The translations under genes and the position numbers were made by a program. The notes under the pieces are model-generated. The model was not told the origin of the DNA. It did no database searches and was given only the letters and a program-made list of their open reading frames with translations. Positions 26,487 through 34,510 of a stretch of DNA of 64,000 nucleotides are shown piece after piece (position 1 is the first letter of the stretch; every line of letters begins with the position of its first letter). Origin of the DNA: Micromonospora halophytica (GTDB lineage: Bacteria > Actinomycetota > Actinomycetes > Mycobacteriales > Micromonosporaceae); contig NZ_FMDN01000014.1 in the NCBI RefSeq assembly GCF_900090245.1, positions 89,540 through 153,539 of the forward strand, written 5' to 3'.

Positions 26487-27733
26487 CCGACGCGCTGGCC
26501 CGGGTGGCGGTCCGCCGTGCGCACGTGTTGGTGGTGCAGACGCCGGAACATTGGTTGACCCGTGTCGTCGTCGAGCGGCATGTCCTGGCCCGGTCGTGGC
26601 GGCTGGCGATGTCGCCGGCGGACGCAGACGTCCTGGTGGTCTGTGGTGCCCCCGGCCGCGAACTGGCGCGGGTGGTGACGCACCTGTGGGATCAGATGCC
26701 CGGGCCACGTAGCCGCGTCCAGGTGGACGGCCCGGAGGTCGTCGTCCCAGCGCTCGACACCGCCGAGAGCGAGTTGCTCGATTCGGCGCGGCAGCGGATC
26801 GACAGCCGGGACCGGCCGCACGCACGGTCACCAAAGCACGGGTCGGTCGATGAGCCGCCTACCAACCATGCGATGGAGGAGGGTGGTCATGGGCACCGCG
26901 ATTCCGGTCCGCAGGCACACCACAGCGGCGCCGATGCGGGTCCTCCTGCCGACATGGGCAGCACCGACCACGGAGGCTCGGACCACGGGGGCATGGACCA
27001 CGGGGGCATGGACCACGGGGGCATGGACCACGGGGGCATGGAGATGGCGCCGGCCGGTATCCCGCTGGCGCAGGGAGGTGAGGACCGTGACGGGCTGGAG
27101 CTGGATGTCCTGCACCTGGAGCTTGGCCCCGTGCTGGCGTACTGGCCGGCGGGCCTGATCCTGACCTGCGCGTTGCAGGGCGACGTGATCGTCGAGGCCG
27201 AGGCCCGCCTGGTCGACGCCGACCCCTCGTCCACCCCGGGCCACCCCGGGCCACCGGACCCACTCCGTCAGGCGGCCCGACGATGCGACAACGTCAGGAA
27301 CCTGCTGGCGCTCGCCGGGTCGACGGACGCGGCGTCCCGCGTCCGTCACATCCGCGACTCGCTGCTGACCGACCGAGATGCCGACCGGGCCGCAGCCGAA
27401 CTGGACCGGCTCCGTCGCTCGGTGCGCCGGTCGTGGCTGCTGCGCTGGTCGCTGCGGCGGCTGCGGTTTCTGACCGATCGTGACCTCGCCCGTCATCGGC
27501 TACCCGCGCACCTGCGCGGAGACACCCACGATCGGTTGCTGACCATGCTGGACAGGGCCGCGCACAGCCTCGCGGCGACCGCGGCTGAGCCGGACGCGTG
27601 CGGCAGGCACACCACAGCCGTTGACGGCATCGCCGACGTCGTGCGCGGTCTGGACCTTGCCACCGCACGGCTGGTCGTGGCCAGTCTCGACCTCGATGCC
27701 CTGACCGTGCAGGGCGAGGTCAACCGTGTCTGA
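26483..27733 (+). CDS. Fused degenerate NuoB-like / DHGGM-repeat / NuoD-like protein
   Basis: 416 aa from GTG 26483 (GTGA overlap with nuoA). Residues about 5-75 resemble NuoB: LARSWRLAMSPADADVLVVC and THLWDQMPGP match the FRASPRQADLLIVxG and YDQMPEP segments, but none of the cluster-N2 cysteines is present. Residues 125-195 are His/Asp/Gly/Met-rich with DHGGM repeats, a probable metal-binding linker. Residues 200-330 (LDVLHLELGPVLAYWPAGLI, LQGDVIVEAEARLVD, then CDNVRNLLALAG) resemble a decayed NuoD start. The last 90 residues are helical and basic. It sits exactly where nuoB-C-D-E-F-G would be. It probably caps the membrane arm without Fe-S chemistry. Homology to NuoB/NuoD is by eye and should be treated as inference. 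Confidence 0.7.
   Translation: MTDALARVAVRRAHVLVVQTPEHWLTRVVVERHVLARSWRLAMSPADADVLVVCGAPGRELARVVTHLWDQMPGPRSRVQVDGPEVVVPALDTAESELLDSARQRIDSRDRPHARSPKHGSVDEPPTNHAMEEGGHGHRDSGPQAHHSGADAGPPADMGSTDHGGSDHGGMDHGGMDHGGMDHGGMEMAPAGIPLAQGGEDRDGLELDVLHLELGPVLAYWPAGLILTCALQGDVIVEAEARLVDADPSSTPGHPGPPDPLRQAARRCDNVRNLLALAGSTDAASRVRHIRDSLLTDRDADRAAAELDRLRRSVRRSWLLRWSLRRLRFLTDRDLARHRLPAHLRGDTHDRLLTMLDRAAHSLAATAAEPDACGRHTTAVDGIADVVRGLDLATARLVVASLDLDALTVQGEVNRV
26966..27040 (+). repeat. 15-bp tandem repeat encoding DHGGM
   Basis: Four exact units GACCACGGGGGCATG at 26981-27040, preceded by one variant unit (encoding DHGGS) at 26966. The array could expand or contract by slippage. It codes for the metal-ligand-rich linker of the fused protein. 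Confidence 0.9.
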
Positions 27734-28661
27734 TCCGGTGACGACGGTTCCCGCAGGCTGGGCGGTCGCCGCGGCCGGGCTTCTCGGCCTGCTCACGACC
27801 GCCGCTGCGGTGTTCGACGGAGTCCTGACCGCCCGTGCCGCGGGTGCCCGCTCATCCGGGCTGGGTACGCCGGTGTGGGAGGTGGCCCGGCTGCTGCGGC
27901 AACGGCGCCGCAGCACCGTCGCCGCTGATCACCTGCTGTGGCGCATCGGCGGCGCCGGACTGCTCGTGATGTCGCTGATGATCGTCACGGTGGTGCCGCT
28001 GGGCAGGTGGACGTTGTTCGACCTCGATGTCGGGGTGGTGTGGTTCAACGCGATGGACGTGCTGGCGTGGGCGTTCGTGTGGCTGACCGGCTGGGGGGCC
28101 AACTCGGCGCATTCCCTGGTCGGCGGCTACCGCTTCCTGGCGCACGGACTGGCCTACGAACTGCCGCTGATGTTCGCGTTGGTGGCGCCGGCGGTGGCCG
28201 CGTCGAGTTTGAACGTCGGGACGGTCGCCGCGGCGCAGGACGGCCTGTGGTTCGTGGTGTGGATGCCGGTGGCGTTCCTCGCGTACTGCCTCGGCGCGGT
28301 GGCGATCGCTGTCTGGGGGCCGTTCTCGCCGGCCCTCGGCGCGGACATCGCCGGTGGTGTCACCGCCGAGCTGTCCGGCGTCGACCGGCTGCTCTTCACC
28401 GGGGGACGGTATGCGCTGCTGGCCGCCGGGGCGGCGTTCGCGGTGCCGATGTTCCTCGGCGGTGGAGCCGGTCCGCTGCTGCCTGGCTGGGCGTGGGTGC
28501 TGCTGAAGACCGTTGCCGTGCTCGCCGTGTTCGTGTGGCTGCGTCGTCGGCTGTCCGTTCTTCGGCCGGATCTGTTCATGGAGTTCGGGTGGGTGGTGCT
28601 GCTGCCGGCCGTGCTGGTGCAGGACCTGGTCGTCGCCGCCATCGCGGTGGGGAAGGGCTGA
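27726..28661 (+). CDS. nuoH: Complex I subunit H-like membrane protein
   Basis: 311 aa; GTG 27726 overlaps the preceding stop by 8 bases. About eight membrane helices. Family marks include YRFLAHGLAYELPLMFALVA (the AYE-lP segment of NuoH) and DIAGGVTAELSGVDRLLFTG, matching the AE...GY..EYSG quinone-channel segment, with changes at several charged positions. This subunit normally anchors the peripheral arm and couples quinone chemistry to proton channels. The deviations fit an arm lacking a normal N2 cluster. Confidence 0.88.
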   Translation: MSDPVTTVPAGWAVAAAGLLGLLTTAAAVFDGVLTARAAGARSSGLGTPVWEVARLLRQRRRSTVAADHLLWRIGGAGLLVMSLMIVTVVPLGRWTLFDLDVGVVWFNAMDVLAWAFVWLTGWGANSAHSLVGGYRFLAHGLAYELPLMFALVAPAVAASSLNVGTVAAAQDGLWFVVWMPVAFLAYCLGAVAIAVWGPFSPALGADIAGGVTAELSGVDRLLFTGGRYALLAAGAAFAVPMFLGGGAGPLLPGWAWVLLKTVAVLAVFVWLRRRLSVLRPDLFMEFGWVVLLPAVLVQDLVVAAIAVGKG

Positions 28662-28664
28662 GGC

Positions 28665-29228
28665 GTGGTCACGCACATCGCGTTCTGGGCGCTCGCCGTC
28701 GTCGCCGTGCTGGCCGGCGCCGCCGTCTTCTGGGTGAACTCGATGGCGCGGGCGAGCTATGCGCTCGCGCTGTCGTTCATCGCCGTCGGTGTGCAGGTGC
28801 TGCTGTTGCAGCAGAACTACGTCGGCGTGGTGACGATCCTGATGATGGTGATGGAGATGGCCGTGATGGCCGTCTACATGGTGATGTTCATGGGCATGAA
28901 TCCGGCGCTGATGCCGATGAGCATGGTGCACGACAAGCGGCACGCCGTGGCCGCCTCCGTCGGCGTGTTCGTCGTGTTGGCCGCCGGGGTGCTGCTCGTC
29001 CCGTGGCCGGCCCGCCGCGGGGCACCCGCCGAGGACGTGACCGCGGCGCTGGGTGAGGAGCTGATGGGCCCGAAGATGCTGGTCATGGTCGTCGTCGGGG
29101 TGGTCATGGCGGTCACCATCGTGGCCGGCGTGGTGCTGGCGGCACACCGCACCCGCTACGACCGCTTCGGTGACGACCTGCGCCGGCGCCCCGCAAACGA
29201 CCCGCAACCGGGAGGCGTCGGCCGATGA
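28665..29228 (+). CDS. nuoJ: Complex I subunit J-like membrane protein
   Basis: 187 aa from GTG 28665, 3 bases after nuoH. Five membrane helices. The third helix QNYVGVVTILMMVMEMAVMA corresponds to the NuoJ pi-bulge helix (normally YvGAilVLflFvvMm), with an unusually Met-rich composition here. A basic cytoplasmic tail follows. NuoJ, with K and A, links the proton pumps to the quinone site. Confidence 0.87.
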   Translation: MVTHIAFWALAVVAVLAGAAVFWVNSMARASYALALSFIAVGVQVLLLQQNYVGVVTILMMVMEMAVMAVYMVMFMGMNPALMPMSMVHDKRHAVAASVGVFVVLAAGVLLVPWPARRGAPAEDVTAALGEELMGPKMLVMVVVGVVMAVTIVAGVVLAAHRTRYDRFGDDLRRRPANDPQPGGVGR

Positions 29229-29527
29229 CCCTGCAGACCGTGCTGCTCGTCGCGGCGGCCCTGTTCAGTGTCGGCCTGTACGGCGCGCTGTCCCAGCAGG
29301 TCGTGGTGATGGTGATGATGGGCCTGGAGTTGATGCTCAACGGTCTCATCCTGGCCGCCGCCGGCTTCTGGTGGTTTCTCGCCCCGGACCCGTCCGGCCA
29401 GGTGCTGCTGTTGGTGATCATCGCGGCGATGACCGTGGAGATGGCAATGGGCTTCGCCGTGGCCACCCTGCTGCACCGGGTACGCCGGGCCGACATGACC
29501 GACATGGCTGCGGACCTGTCCGGATGA
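29225..29527 (+). CDS. nuoK: Complex I subunit K-like membrane protein
   Basis: 100 aa, ATGA overlap with nuoJ. Three helices: LLVAAALFSVGLYGALSQQ, VMVMMGLELMLNGLILAAAG and LLLVIIAAMTVEMAMGFAVA. The two membrane glutamates required for proton transfer in NuoK are kept (LEL in helix 2, VEMA in helix 3). MrpC-like proteins share this fold, but the operon supports NuoK. Confidence 0.9.
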   Translation: MTLQTVLLVAAALFSVGLYGALSQQVVVMVMMGLELMLNGLILAAAGFWWFLAPDPSGQVLLLVIIAAMTVEMAMGFAVATLLHRVRRADMTDMAADLSG

Positions 29528-31467
29528 ACGAGTTCGCACAGGTGTGCCTGTGGCTGCTGGTGTTGCTGCCGGCAGGCGTGGGCGCTGTCCTGGCCGCCGT
29601 CGCGAGGGCGGACCGGGTCGCCGTACCGGTCTCGGCGTCGACCGCCGCCGTCATGGTGGGCCTGTCGGCCGTGGTGGCAGCGGCCCGCCCGGCCGTCGCG
29701 GTGCCCTTCGTGGCCGGCACCGACGTCGCGCTGACCGTCGACGGGCTCGCCGCCCTGATCCTGCCGATGCTCACCGTGGTGACCCTGCTGGTGCTGCTCG
29801 CCGCGACGGGCGAGATCCGGACGTCGACAGCCCGGTTCCACGGCCTGATGTTGGTCTTCGCCGCAGCCGTCGCCGCGACAGCGACGGCGGCGACCCTGCC
29901 GACGCTGCTGATGGCGTGGGAGATCATGGGCGCCGCGTCGTACGCGTTGATCGGCTTCCAGTGGCGCGACGACGACCGGGTGTCGGCCGGTCTGACCGCC
30001 TTCCTCACCACCCGCGCCGCGGACCTGGGCCTCTACCTGGCAGCCGGGGCGGCGCTCGCCGGCGGCGCCGGCCTGGCCCTGGCGGACCTGCCGGCCAGCA
30101 GCCCGGGGTGGCGGAACGTGATCACCGCCGGCATCCTCGTCGCCGCGCTGGGCAAGGCCGCCCAGCTGCCGTTCTCGTTCTGGCTCTCCCGGGCGATGGC
30201 GGGCCCGAGCACGGTGAGCGCACTGCTGCACTCCGCGGCGATGGTGGCGATGGGCGGCTACCTGCTGCTGCGGGTCGAGCCACTGCTGGCCGCCAGCGGA
30301 TGGGCGGGACCGGTGACCATCGGGCTGGGTGCCGCGACCGCGCTGCTGCTCTCCGCGGTGGCCCTGGCGCAGCGGGACCTCAAGCAGCTGCTGGCCGCCT
30401 CCACCGCCGCCCAACTCGGCTTCGTCGTGATGGCCGCCGGCGCCGCGACGGTGACCGGCGGGGCGGCGCACCTGGTCGCGCACGCCGCGACCAAGGCCCT
30501 GCTGTTCCTGGCCGCCGGCGTATGGCTGACCGCGCTGGGCACCAAGCGGCTCACCGGCCTGCGCGGCGTCGCCAAGCGGTGGCGGCTGGTCGGCTGGTCG
30601 GCCACGATCGGGGCGCTGGCTCTCGCGGGAATCGCACCGCTGTCACTGTGGGCGACCAAGGACGCCGTACTCACCGCCGTCGCCGAGCAGTCGCCGTGGC
30701 TGTACGCGGCGGGTCTCGTGGCGTCGGCGTTGTCCGCCGCCTACGCCGCGAAGATCCTCGTCGTGATCTGGCTGCGGGTACCTGCCGACCGCCGCGCCGA
30801 GGTGGAGGCACACTTCGACGAGGAGGAGCGGGGCACCCGGCGGGTCACGGTGCGGCAACAGGCACCGCTGCTACCGCTGGCGGTGGGCGCCGCGTGCGCC
30901 GGTCTGCTGGCTCTCCCGCCGCTCGTCGCCGCCGTCTCCCGGGCCGTCGGCGAGCCCGGCGGCGCCCACACGCCGGCCTGGGAGCTGGTCGTGTCGGCGG
31001 CGATCGCCCTCGTGGTCCTGCTGATCGTGGTCGTCCGTCGGCGGGTGCCGGAGCCGCGCTGGGCGTTGCGCTGGCTGGGGTTGCCGGCGGCCGCATCGGC
31101 GCTGGTGGTGCGTCCCACGCTGCGCTGTGCGAACGCCCTGGCGCGGTTCGACGACCGGATCGTGGACCGGGGTGTCACCGGTGCCGCCCGAGCCGCGCTG
31201 GCGGTCAGTCGCCGCGCGGGCGGGTTCGACGACCGGGTCGTCGACCGGGCCGTGGAGCGCGGCGCCGCCGGTACGCTGCGGGTCGCGCAGCGCGCGGGAC
31301 GAGCCGACGACCGCTGGCTGGACGCGGCGGTGGAACACCTCGCCGCCACGGTGCGCCGGCTGGGCCGGCTGGCCCGCCGGCCGCAGACCGGCCAACTGCA
31401 CCAGTACTACCTGCAAGCCGTCGTGGTGCTCGTCCTCGGCGTCGTCCTTCTCGTGGCGTTGGGGTGA
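29524..31467 (+). CDS. nuoL: Complex I subunit L-like antiporter-type protein
   Basis: 647 aa from ATG 29524, ATGA overlap with nuoK. The proton channel core is present: Glu in LMAWEIMGAASYALIGF (TM5), Lys in GKAAQLPFSFWLSRAMAGPS (TM7) and the LLHSAAMVAMGGYLL segment; AATKALLFLAAG holds the TM12 Lys. The C-terminal 180 residues carry a long soluble/helical part and a last helix (YYLQAVVVLVLGVVLLVALG), like the NuoL lateral helix, though with repeated FDDRIVDRGV/FDDRVVDRAV units. All channel residues looked for are intact, so proton pumping or leak is plausible. Confidence 0.92.
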   Translation: MNEFAQVCLWLLVLLPAGVGAVLAAVARADRVAVPVSASTAAVMVGLSAVVAAARPAVAVPFVAGTDVALTVDGLAALILPMLTVVTLLVLLAATGEIRTSTARFHGLMLVFAAAVAATATAATLPTLLMAWEIMGAASYALIGFQWRDDDRVSAGLTAFLTTRAADLGLYLAAGAALAGGAGLALADLPASSPGWRNVITAGILVAALGKAAQLPFSFWLSRAMAGPSTVSALLHSAAMVAMGGYLLLRVEPLLAASGWAGPVTIGLGAATALLLSAVALAQRDLKQLLAASTAAQLGFVVMAAGAATVTGGAAHLVAHAATKALLFLAAGVWLTALGTKRLTGLRGVAKRWRLVGWSATIGALALAGIAPLSLWATKDAVLTAVAEQSPWLYAAGLVASALSAAYAAKILVVIWLRVPADRRAEVEAHFDEEERGTRRVTVRQQAPLLPLAVGAACAGLLALPPLVAAVSRAVGEPGGAHTPAWELVVSAAIALVVLLIVVVRRRVPEPRWALRWLGLPAAASALVVRPTLRCANALARFDDRIVDRGVTGAARAALAVSRRAGGFDDRVVDRAVERGAAGTLRVAQRAGRADDRWLDAAVEHLAATVRRLGRLARRPQTGQLHQYYLQAVVVLVLGVVLLVALG

Positions 31468-31470
31468 GCC

Positions 31471-32961
31471 GTGCTCAGCGTGATCATTTTCCTGCCTCTG
31501 GTTGCCGGTCTGGCCCTGGCCGCGCTTCCGCGGCTGGGCGACCGGACGGCCCGCTGGACGTGGGTGGCCGTCACCGCCGTCGACCTCGCGCTGATCATCG
31601 GGCTGTGGCTGCGCTACGAGACCCCGCCGCCGGGGGGCCTGGCGTTCGAGGAGCAGGTGCCCTGGATCCCGGGCGTGAACAGCAGTTACCACCTCGGCGT
31701 CGACGGCCTGTCCCTGCCGCTGATCGCGATGACCGGGGTCATCTTCCTCGCCTGCGCGGTGTACGCCCTGCGCAACCGGCGCCGTCCCCGCGCCCAGGCC
31801 GCGCTGTTCCTGTTCCTGCACAGCGTCAGCCTCGGTCTGTTCCTCGCCGCCGACCTGATCCTGTTCTTCGTCTTCTTCGACCTGTCCATCGTCGGTATGT
31901 ACTTCGTCATCGCCGGATGGGGCCACGGAAACCCGGGCCGCTCGGCGATGAAGTTCTTCCTCTACACCTTCCTCGGCTCACTGGCGCTGCTGGTCGGGTT
32001 CATCGGCCTCTACGTCGCCGCCGAACCGCACACCTTCGACATGCCGGCGCTCGCCGCCGCCACACCGCTGGCTGGCCGGCCCCTCGCAGGCGGGCTGGTG
32101 CTCGCCGCGATCCTGGTCGGGCTTGCGGTGAAGACCCCTACCGTCCCCTTTCACACCTGGCTGCCACCGGCGCACACCGACGCCCCCTCCGTCGGCTCGG
32201 CGGTGCTGGCCGGGGTGCTGCTGAAGATGGGCACCTACGGCTTCGTCCGCATCGCGATGCCGATGCTGCCGCAGGCGTGGCGGGCCTGGGCCTGGGTGAT
32301 CGTCGTGGTCGGCGTGGTGTCGGTGCTCTACGGCGCGCTGGTGGCGCTGGCCCAGACCAACGTCAAACGGATGATCGCCTACACGTCGGTCAACCACATG
32401 GGCTACATCGTCCTCGCCGTCGGCGTGGCCGGTCTGGTGGCCGGTGACACCGCAGCGGCCCGCAGCATCGCGGTGACCGGTGCGGTCTACCAGATGGTCA
32501 GCCACGGCCTGATCACCGCGGCGCTGTTCCTGCTCACCGGCGTCCTGCGCGACCGCGCCGGCAGCTACGAGATGCGCGAGTACGGCGGACTCGCCGCCCC
32601 GGCACCGAGGTTCGCGGCCGTGTTCGCCGTCGGCGCGTTCGCCTCCCTGGGCCTGCCGGCGTTCACCGGCTTCATCGCCGAGTTCCAGATCTTCACCGGC
32701 AGCGTGGCCGCCGCCCCGGTGACCGCGGTGGCGATCCTCGGCATCCTGGTCACCGCCGCGCTGTTCCTGCGCGCGCTGCAGGGCCTCCTCGCCGGCGACA
32801 CCCGCGGGCGTGCGGTCGGCTTCACCGACCTGCGTCCCGCCGAGGTCTGGTCGGTGGGGCCACTGCTGCTGCTCTCCCTGCTGTTCGGGGTCCTGCCGCG
32901 TCCGCTGCTCGACGTCATCGAACCCGCCTCCGCCACCGTCATCGACCTCGTCGGGAGATAG
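31471..32961 (+). CDS. nuoM: Complex I subunit M-like antiporter-type protein
   Basis: 496 aa from GTG 31471. Typical 14-helix layout with VNSSYHLGVDGLSLPLI, the TM7 Lys in LAVKTPTVPFHTWLPPAHTD, and NVKRMIAYTSVNHMGYI. The TM5 Glu of NuoM (FFE-lIP) is Asp here (FFDLSIVGMYFVI), a conservative change worth noting. Close to the canonical family in length. Confidence 0.92.
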   Translation: MLSVIIFLPLVAGLALAALPRLGDRTARWTWVAVTAVDLALIIGLWLRYETPPPGGLAFEEQVPWIPGVNSSYHLGVDGLSLPLIAMTGVIFLACAVYALRNRRRPRAQAALFLFLHSVSLGLFLAADLILFFVFFDLSIVGMYFVIAGWGHGNPGRSAMKFFLYTFLGSLALLVGFIGLYVAAEPHTFDMPALAAATPLAGRPLAGGLVLAAILVGLAVKTPTVPFHTWLPPAHTDAPSVGSAVLAGVLLKMGTYGFVRIAMPMLPQAWRAWAWVIVVVGVVSVLYGALVALAQTNVKRMIAYTSVNHMGYIVLAVGVAGLVAGDTAAARSIAVTGAVYQMVSHGLITAALFLLTGVLRDRAGSYEMREYGGLAAPAPRFAAVFAVGAFASLGLPAFTGFIAEFQIFTGSVAAAPVTAVAILGILVTAALFLRALQGLLAGDTRGRAVGFTDLRPAEVWSVGPLLLLSLLFGVLPRPLLDVIEPASATVIDLVGR

Positions 32962-32964
32962 CCG

Positions 32965-34383
32965 GTGCAGACGGACATGATGCGGCCGTTGCTGCTGCTG
33001 CCCGAGATGCTGCTGGTCGTCGGAGCGCTCACCGCGCTGCTCGGCGGCTCGTTCGTCCCCCGGCACCGGCAGTGGATCATCCGGGTGCTCACCGCCGTCG
33101 TCCTCGTCGCCGTCGTCGGCACCGCCGCGGTGGGGTTGGCAGGGCCGACCCGGACCGCCTTCGACGACAGTTTCACCGTCGACACCGCCACCGGCGCCGC
33201 CCGGATCATCGCGGCCGTCGGCACGCTGCTGGTGCTCGTCCTGGCCGCCGACGAGATCGCCGGTGCGGCACGGGAGAGCGAGATCTGCGCCCTGCTGCTG
33301 TTCGGCACCGCCGGAACCGTGCTGCTCGCCGGCGCGGACGACCTCCTGGTCCTCGCCGTGGGGTTCCTGCTGGCCACCATTCCGCTGTACGGACTCATCG
33401 GGATCGTGTCGACCGCCGCCGGCGCCGAGGCAGCCGTCAAGACCTACCTGTTGGGGGCGCTGCTCGGCATCCTGCTCCTGCTCGGCGTGACGGTCCTGTC
33501 CGGACTGACCGGCAGCACCGGCTACGCCGACCTCACCGCCCGGCTCGCCGACGCGCCGCCCGGGGCGGTGACCGCAGCGGCCGTCGCGCTGGTGGCGGGG
33601 TTGGTGTTCAAGGCGGGCGGGGTACCCGGCCACTTCTGGGTGCCGGACGCGGCACAGGGCGCCAACGCCACGGCCGCGACGTTCCTGACCACAGTGCCCA
33701 AGATCGGGGCGCTGGTCGCGATCTACCGCCTGGTCGGTGTCCTGCCCGACACGGTGCCCTGGCCGGTGCTGGTGGCCACCGTGGCGGTAGCGAGCATGAC
33801 GTGGGGAAACCTGGCGGCGTACTGGCAGTCCGATCCGCGCCGGCTACTCGGCTGGTCCACCGTCAGCCAGGTCGGGTTCCTGCTCGTTCCCGTGGTGGTG
33901 GCCGGCCGCAGCGACCTGGCCCTGCCGTCACTGCTGCTGTACCTCGCCGGCTACACGGTAACCAACATCGCAGCCTTCGCCGTCACCGCCGCCCTGCCCG
34001 ACCGCCGCGACCTCGCCGACTACCGGGGCCTGGCGGCCCAGGCTCCCTGGCTGGCCGCCGCCCTGGTGGTGGCACTGCTCGGCCTCGTCGGTACGCCACC
34101 CACCGTGGTGTTCATCGGTAAGCTCACCACCGCGACGGCCGCCTGGGACGGCGGCCACGGCTGGCTCGCCGTCGTCGTGTTCGCCAACACCCTGATCAGC
34201 CTCTTCTACTACCTGCGATGGATCGTCCCCACCTACCGGCGACCGGAGCCGGGCGGGCACCCGGCGGAGAGAAGCTCTGCCGTAGGACGGTGGGCCTCCC
34301 GCACCGCCGTCACGGCAGCCGCCGTCAGCCTCGCGCTGGGCCTCGCCGGGGGAATGGTGTGGACGGCGGTCAGCGGCCCATAG
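32965..34383 (+). CDS. nuoN: Complex I subunit N-like antiporter-type protein
   Basis: 472 aa from GTG 32965. Fourteen predicted helices; FKAGGVPGHFWVPDAAQGAN carries the TM7 Lys and matches the family VPFH.W.PD.YeGAp segment; RRLLGWSTVSQVGFLL is the conserved TM10-11 loop. Last gene of the operon; 128 bases separate it from the next gene. No nuoB, C, D, E, F, G or I gene of normal type occurs in the window. Confidence 0.92.
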   Translation: MQTDMMRPLLLLPEMLLVVGALTALLGGSFVPRHRQWIIRVLTAVVLVAVVGTAAVGLAGPTRTAFDDSFTVDTATGAARIIAAVGTLLVLVLAADEIAGAARESEICALLLFGTAGTVLLAGADDLLVLAVGFLLATIPLYGLIGIVSTAAGAEAAVKTYLLGALLGILLLLGVTVLSGLTGSTGYADLTARLADAPPGAVTAAAVALVAGLVFKAGGVPGHFWVPDAAQGANATAATFLTTVPKIGALVAIYRLVGVLPDTVPWPVLVATVAVASMTWGNLAAYWQSDPRRLLGWSTVSQVGFLLVPVVVAGRSDLALPSLLLYLAGYTVTNIAAFAVTAALPDRRDLADYRGLAAQAPWLAAALVVALLGLVGTPPTVVFIGKLTTATAAWDGGHGWLAVVVFANTLISLFYYLRWIVPTYRRPEPGGHPAERSSAVGRWASRTAVTAAAVSLALGLAGGMVWTAVSGP

Positions 34384-34510
34384 TGCGGATCCGTGGCCGA
34401 TGCCGCCTGCCGGCGGTACGCCAGGTCGTGCGGTTCGGCGACAGGGGCATTGGTGCCCAGTTTCAGGGTACCCGCACCGAATGTTCGGTCGCGCCCCACC
34501 AACTGTGCAG

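Noticed and set aside
26966..27040. CRISPR-like repeat array
   Set aside because: The units are contiguous, 15 bp and in frame with the coding sequence, so this is a protein repeat; no spacer array is present in the window.
31978..33633. Long minus-strand frames under nuoM and nuoN
   Set aside because: Low-complexity Gly/Asp/His/Gln-rich shadows of membrane protein genes.
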